From contig CM074804.1 of NCBI GenBank assembly GCA_037447605.1, forward strand, positions 1,261,446 through 1,283,945: a stretch of 22,500 nucleotides of DNA, written 5' to 3'. Positions 19,028 to 22,500 of the stretch are shown here, piece by piece. A program made the position numbers and the translations under genes. A model generated the notes under the pieces. The model did no database searches. It saw only the letters and a list, made by a program, of their open reading frames with translations, and was not told the origin of the DNA. The stretch's first letter is position 1. The number at the start of each line of letters is the position of its first letter. Origin of the DNA: Zygnema circumcarinatum (lineage: Eukaryota; Streptophyta; Zygnematophyceae; Zygnematales; Zygnemataceae).

Positions 19028-19900
19028 ACAAAAATAAAAGAAAACGAAAGGAGAAGGATATGTTGTGGGGGAGAGCAGTATGTAAAGAAGACCGAAGAAC
19101 TCGAAGAAGAAGAAGAAGAATATATGAAGAAGGATGAACATGTTTGAAGATGCACATGTCCGGGTTTCTCTGTACATATATTGTTGCATGGACGACATTG
19201 AAGCCTCGCTGTATACTTGTATAAGAGAAGAGTGTTCTGATAATGGACGGGTGGGTAGAGCATGAACTGACTGACTGACTTCCGTAGAATTCGTTCAAAC
19301 AATTGCTTTTAGGGCTGTGTACATAAATGCGTGTCGCCATTTTGGGGTCATTGTCAGTGGGTGTGCGTACGTAGCTTGTGCAGTACATAGCCTCTCCAGT
19401 AAGCAAGTACTCGTTGTTGTTGTATACAAGTAGGACCCGAGTACTTTGAATACTGCGAGGGGTTGACAACAACTTTGTACAATTGGTCCAGCGTAACCGT
19501 GAGGGAATTGGCGCTATCATCCATGGCCGTCATGCGATGTTGCTGTTGTTCTCATGCGCATGGTGCATGCCTGCGCACCATGGCATGTTGTTCATTTGCC
19601 CATGCCGTCCATGGTCGGGACTTGGGACAACAACAATCACTTGATACGGCGGTTCCATGCCCTCCATCGTTCTATCCCCGTTTTCCAACCACACAACGAC
19701 ACATGGCATACCGAACCGTACGAAAACACGTGTGAACGCCTTTCTCCCTCAGCACCGTCGTTTTGTGCGTCATCGTATCAGGGTCATGACGTCACAACAT
19801 TCTGCCGACACGCGGCGCGTGCGAAGAAGCTTCGCCGGGAAGCCTCCGCTCTCTCTCGTCTCTTTCCTCGGCCTCTCATGTACGCTGCTACTGCCCTCCC
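19028..19900. other. Intergenic: F-box 3' UTR and GRDP upstream region
   Basis: An AATAAAA is found only about 10 bases after the stop, too close to be trusted. A GAA repeat lies at 19100-19120. An 8-bp hairpin (CATGGTGC/GCACCATG) occupies 19559-19582. No coding gene is supported; the long ORF over this region consists of low-complexity Ser-Pro repeats. Confidence 0.5.
19727..19794. promoter_or_regulatory. G-box and TGACGTCA element upstream of GRDP
   Basis: The palindrome CACGTG (19727-19732) and the perfect CRE-type bZIP palindrome TGACGTCA (19787-19794) lie 55 bp apart, about 340-400 bp before the start codon. Both are classical plant bZIP sites. Function inferred from motif only. Confidence 0.4.
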
Positions 19901-20125
19901 CCTATTCCCCCTCTCCCACTCTCTCGCTCTTGACCTCTCCCTCTTCCCTTCTCCCTCTCCCTCTCCCTCTCCCTCTCCCTCTCCCTCTCCCTCCCTCTCC
20001 TCTCCCTCTCCCTCTCCCTCTCCCTCTCCCTCTCCCTCTCCCTTTCCTTCTCTCTCTCACTTGACCTCTCCCTCTCCCTTTCCTTCTCTCTCTCACTTGA
20101 CCTCTCCCTCTCCCTCTCCCTCTCG
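19900..20125. repeat. (CTCCCT)n hexanucleotide repeat in the GRDP leader
   Basis: Long perfect runs of CTCCCT from about 19940 to 20043, followed by two copies of a 38-bp unit built around CTCTCACTTGACCTCTCCC (about 20041-20115). It ends 5 bases before the GRDP start codon, so the 5' UTR is probably pure pyrimidine. Confidence 0.85.
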
Positions 20126-20130
20126 TCAGA

Positions 20131-22358
20131 ATGGTGGGGCCCGTCTGGGACACGTCAGAGGAGTGGGCGGCCGCGCAGGCCCTCCACGTGTCCATGGACC
20201 TCCTCGCCGCCGCCCGCCAGCACCTCCGCCTGCTGCGACGAGTCGACCGCTTTCCATGTCTCAGTTCCGGCCTCGCAGTTAAACGGGCAGTCTACAGGTA
20301 GTCTCTTAATTTGCTTTACATTCTTCTGGTTCACATGAGGTTTATGTTGATGTTTTTTTTTAATATTTGGGGTTAACTCTTCCCAAGACTTCCCTTACTA
20401 ATAATTCTTTTCAATTGTCCCTTTTTCCCTTCAATGTTGCAGATATGAAGAATGTTGGCTCCCACTAATTGCGGATTTACAAAAAAAAAACGAACTGCTT
20501 CCGGGGGGCTTCCCCCCATTTCCCCCTTTGGACGTGCACTGGGTCTGGCACTGCCACCGCCTGAACCCCGTAAGTTTAAGCCCAAAAACCCAAAAAATAC
20601 TCAAAACTTCACAGCCCCAAATATTCAGATTTGCAAATTTGAAAAAACCAAAAACCAAAAAAATCAACAAATCCAATAATTTCCAAGGGCCTCTTGTCCT
20701 TCAGTTCCCACAAACAACCGCTTGAATTGAACGTGTTTTTTTGTCCGCTTCTGGCGACAGCTTCTCTATGGGAGGGACTGTTACGGAATCTATGATCAAG
20801 TTCTGGAATGCCTCTCCGTTGCGTTAGACGAAACGGAGGAGGCAGCAGCCATGGCTGCCACGTGTCAACTCTGGGAGCAGCGATACCCCTCCGAGCCTTT
20901 CCACCTGCCCTTGGAAGAGTATGAGGAGCCGACGGAGGTTTTGAAAAAAGAAGTGGAGGAAATTGTGGAAAAGGCGAGGTCGGATGAAACTCGGATAAAG
21001 ATTAAGCACGATCTCGCTGCAAGAGTGCATTATCAGCACGACTTTGGGTTCAACGTAAGCTCTAACTCTAGCTTTACCTCTAACTCTAATTCTAACTCTA
21101 TCTCTAAGTTTAACTCTAACTCTAATTCTAAGCCCAAATCTAACTTAGCTCTATGTTTGGCAAGTTTTAGGGTTTCAGGAATCTTAAGGTTCCCTCGCAA
21201 CCGCTCCTTTTAACCACTTTTTGAGAATAAAGAAATGATAAAATTTTATTTTTTGCGTTTTTGCATCAGGTTGCGGAAGAGCACTATTTCGATGATCGCT
21301 TTCTCCGATCTGCCGTGGAGCGATACAAAGCTTTTCTTCACATCATGCGATGGGCCAATGGGGCCTTTTTTGTGGTCCCCACCTACGATGTAGACCTGAT
21401 CTGGCACACACATCAGGTAGGGACACAACCGAACGGACAACAGAACAGAACAGGACGAACAGAGAACGGAACGAAAGCACATAGGAAAGGAAGGCAGTGG
21501 GAGGGGGAAGGGGCTCAGTGCATTGAAACGTATTCTTAGCTCTATGATAAAGGTCTTGTGTGAGAGGGCGAGGGCTTGAGGCTTAGAGGGGCGTACTGCA
21601 CTAGGAAGCGGAGAGAGGAGAGGAATCAGAGGAAGGAGGGAGAGAGGTGGGGGGACGGAGAAGCGGAGGGAGGGAGGAGGGAAGAAGAGATAGAGAGAGA
21701 GAGAGAGAGAGCGGATAGTAGAGGAGAGACTTCTCGAATATGGGGCTTTCCCATATGTGGCATTTCACCGGCTAGTTTGTATGATGCGAAGTTTTTCAAT
21801 GTGGGTTTTCCTTCCTTGTGCATTCCTTCCTTCCTTCCTTCCCTCTCAACTTCCCTTCTTCCTCTCTTCCCTCCCTCCTTCCCTCCTTCCTTCCTTCCTT
21901 CCTTCCTTCCCTCCTCCCTCATCTTCCCTCCCTCCTTCCTTCCCTCCTTCCCTCCCTCCTTCCCTCCTTCCCTCCCTCCTTCCTTCCCTCCTTCCTCCCT
22001 TCCTTCCCTCCTACCTTCCTTCCTTTCATAATTCCTTCCCTCCCTCCTTCCTTCCCTCCCTCCTCCCTTGCAGCTGTCCCCCTCCGCGTACGCCCGCGAC
22101 ACCCTGTGCGCGTTGGGGCGAGTCGTGAACCACGAGGAGGAGAGCGACCGCGCGGAGGGGCGGCGGCTCGCGGAGGGGTTCAGGGCGACCGCGCGGCTGT
22201 GGGAGGGGCTCTATGGGACCAGTTACGTTAGGGCGGGCACGCTCTACCGCGGCATGGAACCGTTGGGCAGCTGGGCCAAGCCGGAGGGGGGGGGGCTCTC
22301 AACTGCGGAGGAGCACATGGATCGCGGAGTAGCGTTAAAGCCGAGGCAGATATTGCAG
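20131..22358 (+). CDS. GRDP-like (DUF1399) protein, 5' part, continues beyond the window
   Basis: Five exons visible: 20131-20297, 20443-20569, 20761-21054, 21270-21416 and 22074-22358, GT-AG and phase-consistent, giving 340 residues before the gene runs into an intron at the window end. The block matches the glycine-rich domain-containing protein family: [24 protein letters not shown]-like [42 protein letters not shown], and [14 protein letters not shown], with the paired W-x-H-x-H histidine motifs. Plant GRDPs take part in development and stress responses, and some carry an RNA-binding domain; the C-terminal Gly-rich region lies outside the window. Start chosen as the ATG right after the CT repeat. 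Confidence 0.92.
21055..21160. repeat. TCTAAC-type hexanucleotide repeat in GRDP intron 3
   Basis: About ten imperfect copies of (TCTAAC/TCTAAT/TTTAAC) follow directly after the donor site. It is a degenerate microsatellite, unlike the plant telomere unit CCCTAAA. Confidence 0.75.
21810..22070. repeat. CCTT/CCCT microsatellite in GRDP intron 4
   Basis: About 260 bp of CCTTCCTT and CCTCCCT units, almost purely C/T on the plus strand and ending at the acceptor site. ORFs through it encode Pro/Ser/Leu repeats and are not genes. It provides an exceptionally long polypyrimidine tract before exon 5. Confidence 0.85.
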
Positions 22359-22418
22359 GTGTGTCTGTGTTGCCTCAGTTGGAAAATTTGATTTATTTCC
22401 TTGTTTTGTTTTGATTTC

Positions 22419-22475
22419 TTATTGTGTGTGTGTGTGTGTGTATGTGTGTGTGTGTGTGTTTTTTTTTTTTTTTGG
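22419..22475. repeat. (TG)n and poly-T tract in GRDP intron 5
   Basis: Roughly 20 TG units interrupted once by TATG, followed by a run of T and G. Located in the intron after exon 5 at the right window edge. Confidence 0.8.
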
Positions 22476-22500
22476 GGGGTTTGAACGAATTGGGTGTGTT

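Noticed and set aside
19554-20282. Long plus-strand ORF (242 codons) rich in Ser-Pro
   Set aside because: It is the CTCCCT hexanucleotide repeat read in another frame; the conserved GRDP exon overlaps it in a different frame.
21055-21160. Possible interstitial telomere repeat
   Set aside because: Units are TCTAAC/TCTAAT, not CCCTAAA; it is a degenerate microsatellite.
21576-22231. Several overlapping Pro/Ser/Leu and Gly/Glu/Arg ORFs
   Set aside because: They arise from the CCTT microsatellite in GRDP intron 4 on both strands.

Overview
The window is nuclear DNA of a plant-lineage eukaryote. The genes have many short GT-AG introns. The protein families present (an AE7/MIP18-like protein, a GRDP-like protein with the DUF1399 motifs, a plant-type alpha/beta-hydrolase) point to Viridiplantae. 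The very abundant GA/CT and TTCC simple repeats and compact introns suggest a streptophyte alga (a zygnematophyte or charophyte is my guess; not proven by anything here).

Layout. 1-~4830 is a repeat nest: a tRNA-like, SINE-type segment (minus strand), then a decayed non-LTR retrotransposon (plus strand) with an N-terminal zinc knuckle, reverse transcriptase and a C-terminal PD-(D/E)xK (REL-type) endonuclease. It is split by a solo LTR (1594-2095) with a perfect 5-bp target-site duplication. A CGTACG-palindrome-rich segment bounded by a short inverted repeat follows. ~5190-22500 is a gene-dense block with five spliced genes: NMD3 (minus, 3 exons, 528 aa); an alpha/beta-hydrolase (plus, 7 exons, 547 aa); a CIAO2B/AE7/MIP18-family protein (minus, 5 exons, 163 aa); an F-box/WD40-type protein (plus, 3 exons, 555 aa); and the 5' part of a GRDP-like gene (plus, 5 exons seen, continues beyond the window). 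Exon phases agree at every junction proposed, which is the main support for the gene models.

Arrangement. NMD3/hydrolase and CIAO2B/F-box are divergent pairs; hydrolase and CIAO2B are convergent. Nearly every gene start is embedded in long purine/pyrimidine-asymmetric simple repeats.

Most interesting signals: (i) two perfect ER-stress-response elements (CCAAT-N9-CCACG) in mirror orientation, enclosing two tandem TGACGT boxes, in the shared CIAO2B/F-box promoter; (ii) a probable U12-type AT-AC intron in the CIAO2B gene; (iii) the REL-endonuclease non-LTR element and its solo-LTR interruption, the LTR itself carrying an ERSE-spaced CCAAT/CACGTG module. No CRISPR, operon, phage or toxin system is present, and I did not find a wholly new multi-gene system.
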